Shown: positions 63,471 through 64,000 of the stretch, in pieces | Layout of the letters: every line of letters begins with the position of its first letter | Position numbering within the stretch: position 1 is the first letter of the stretch | DNA from: Parietaria judaica | Lineage: Eukaryota > Streptophyta > Magnoliopsida > Rosales > Urticaceae | Assembly (NCBI GenBank): GCA_954871525.1 | Contig: OX940871.1 | Coordinates: 21,947,086 to 22,011,085, forward strand | DNA: 64,000 nt | Reading direction: 5' to 3' | The notes under the pieces: generated by a model | Told to the model about the DNA's origin: nothing | Databases searched by the model: none | What the model saw: the letters and a program-made list of their open reading frames with translations, nothing else | Position numbers and translations under genes: made by a program

Positions 63471-64000
63471 CTAGTTCCAGGTAGCCAGGTGCACAAGACT
63501 GAGTCCCCCTTCCAATTCTGATATTCAAATATTGAAAGTAACAATATTATTGCTTCCAGTGGGAGGAAATTGGTATGGATCGACGAGTCAAACTATGACG
63601 AAGGAACATATACCTCAAATTGTACAAAATTGTTCCTTCAATCAATATGCGTTTTCCTTTCAGCTTTATATTTTAAAAAAATAATTATTGACCTTCTATT
63701 TTAAAAATTTATTTCGTCATCATAATTTTTTACTGTCATTTCTCTACGCCAAATCTCTCTCGCTCTTCCAACGATCTTATTCGTCCATTCCATGCTCGCC
63801 GATCTTAACCGTTTTGTACATGCTTGCAAATTTTTTAGAGGTAATATTTAAAACAAATCATTACATATCGTTTTATTTTTTATGATTCTTACCATTGTAG
63901 ATTTGTACAGTGTTTTGGGTGCTTCGCAATTTATATATTGTTCGTTCCGTCTTTGATTTTTGATGCTTAAGAGTACTTTCAAGATCTGTTTTTCATTTTA
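63471..64000. other. Intergenic to window end
   Basis: Remains of the LINE may extend to about 63560. The final 400 bases show no recognised gene. Confidence 0.4.

Overview
This is a nuclear segment of a flowering plant, almost certainly a eudicot. It carries eight spliced or intronless plant genes separated by long AT-rich stretches full of transposon remains, with plant-type GT-AG introns and telo-box/site II promoter motifs. I cannot name the species. I see no operons, CRISPR arrays, phage or bacterial features.

Layout. 1-4423: the 3' part of a Ty3/gypsy-like LTR element with an intron-containing antisense ORF and a 3' LTR. 6091-6604: a CCGG-rich repeat element. 7363-8688 (+): eEF1B-beta. 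9196-11446: a cluster of MITE/hAT elements and an LTR relic. 11985-15046 (+): a STEEP1-like/UPF0235 fusion protein. 16443-18244 (-): ribosomal protein L17 (uL22). 18856-20502: a GC-rich solo LTR. 21139-23253 (+): a SWP73/SNF12-type SWI/SNF subunit. 25520-26060: LINE and copia RNase H relics. 27224-28681 (-): a CYP94 cytochrome P450. 29232-36258: hAT, MULE, SINE-like and solo-LTR insertions. 38666-40014: a possible Pack-MULE. 42218-45312 (-): a small SAP-domain protein. 45753-47813: hAT and foldback elements. 51038-53605 (+): the SnRK1 gamma-type subunit KING1. 54513-55300: two MITEs. 56196-58154 (-): EXO70. 58705-61156: nested transposons. 62780-63470 (-): a LINE relic.

The genes do not form one pathway. 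They cover translation (eEF1B-beta, RPL17), chromatin remodelling (SWP73), energy signalling (KING1), exocytosis (EXO70), jasmonate or fatty-acid oxidation (CYP94) and two poorly characterised proteins. From memory, the order UPF0235 - CYP94B - SAP - KING1 combines two Arabidopsis neighbourhoods (At5g63440-63460 and At3g48520-48530), which suggests an ancestral block that was later split between duplicated regions.

The most informative unusual signals are transposons whose boundaries are confirmed by target-site duplications (TSDs). They include at least five hAT insertions with 8-bp TSDs, a MULE with a perfect 9-bp TSD, and a three-level nest at 59402-61156. Among the genes, I note a stop codon split by an intron, a GC-AG intron, a three-nucleotide coding exon, and tandem acceptors of which only one keeps the frame. 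I found no convincing new biochemical system. The previously undescribed content is most likely the non-autonomous transposon families.
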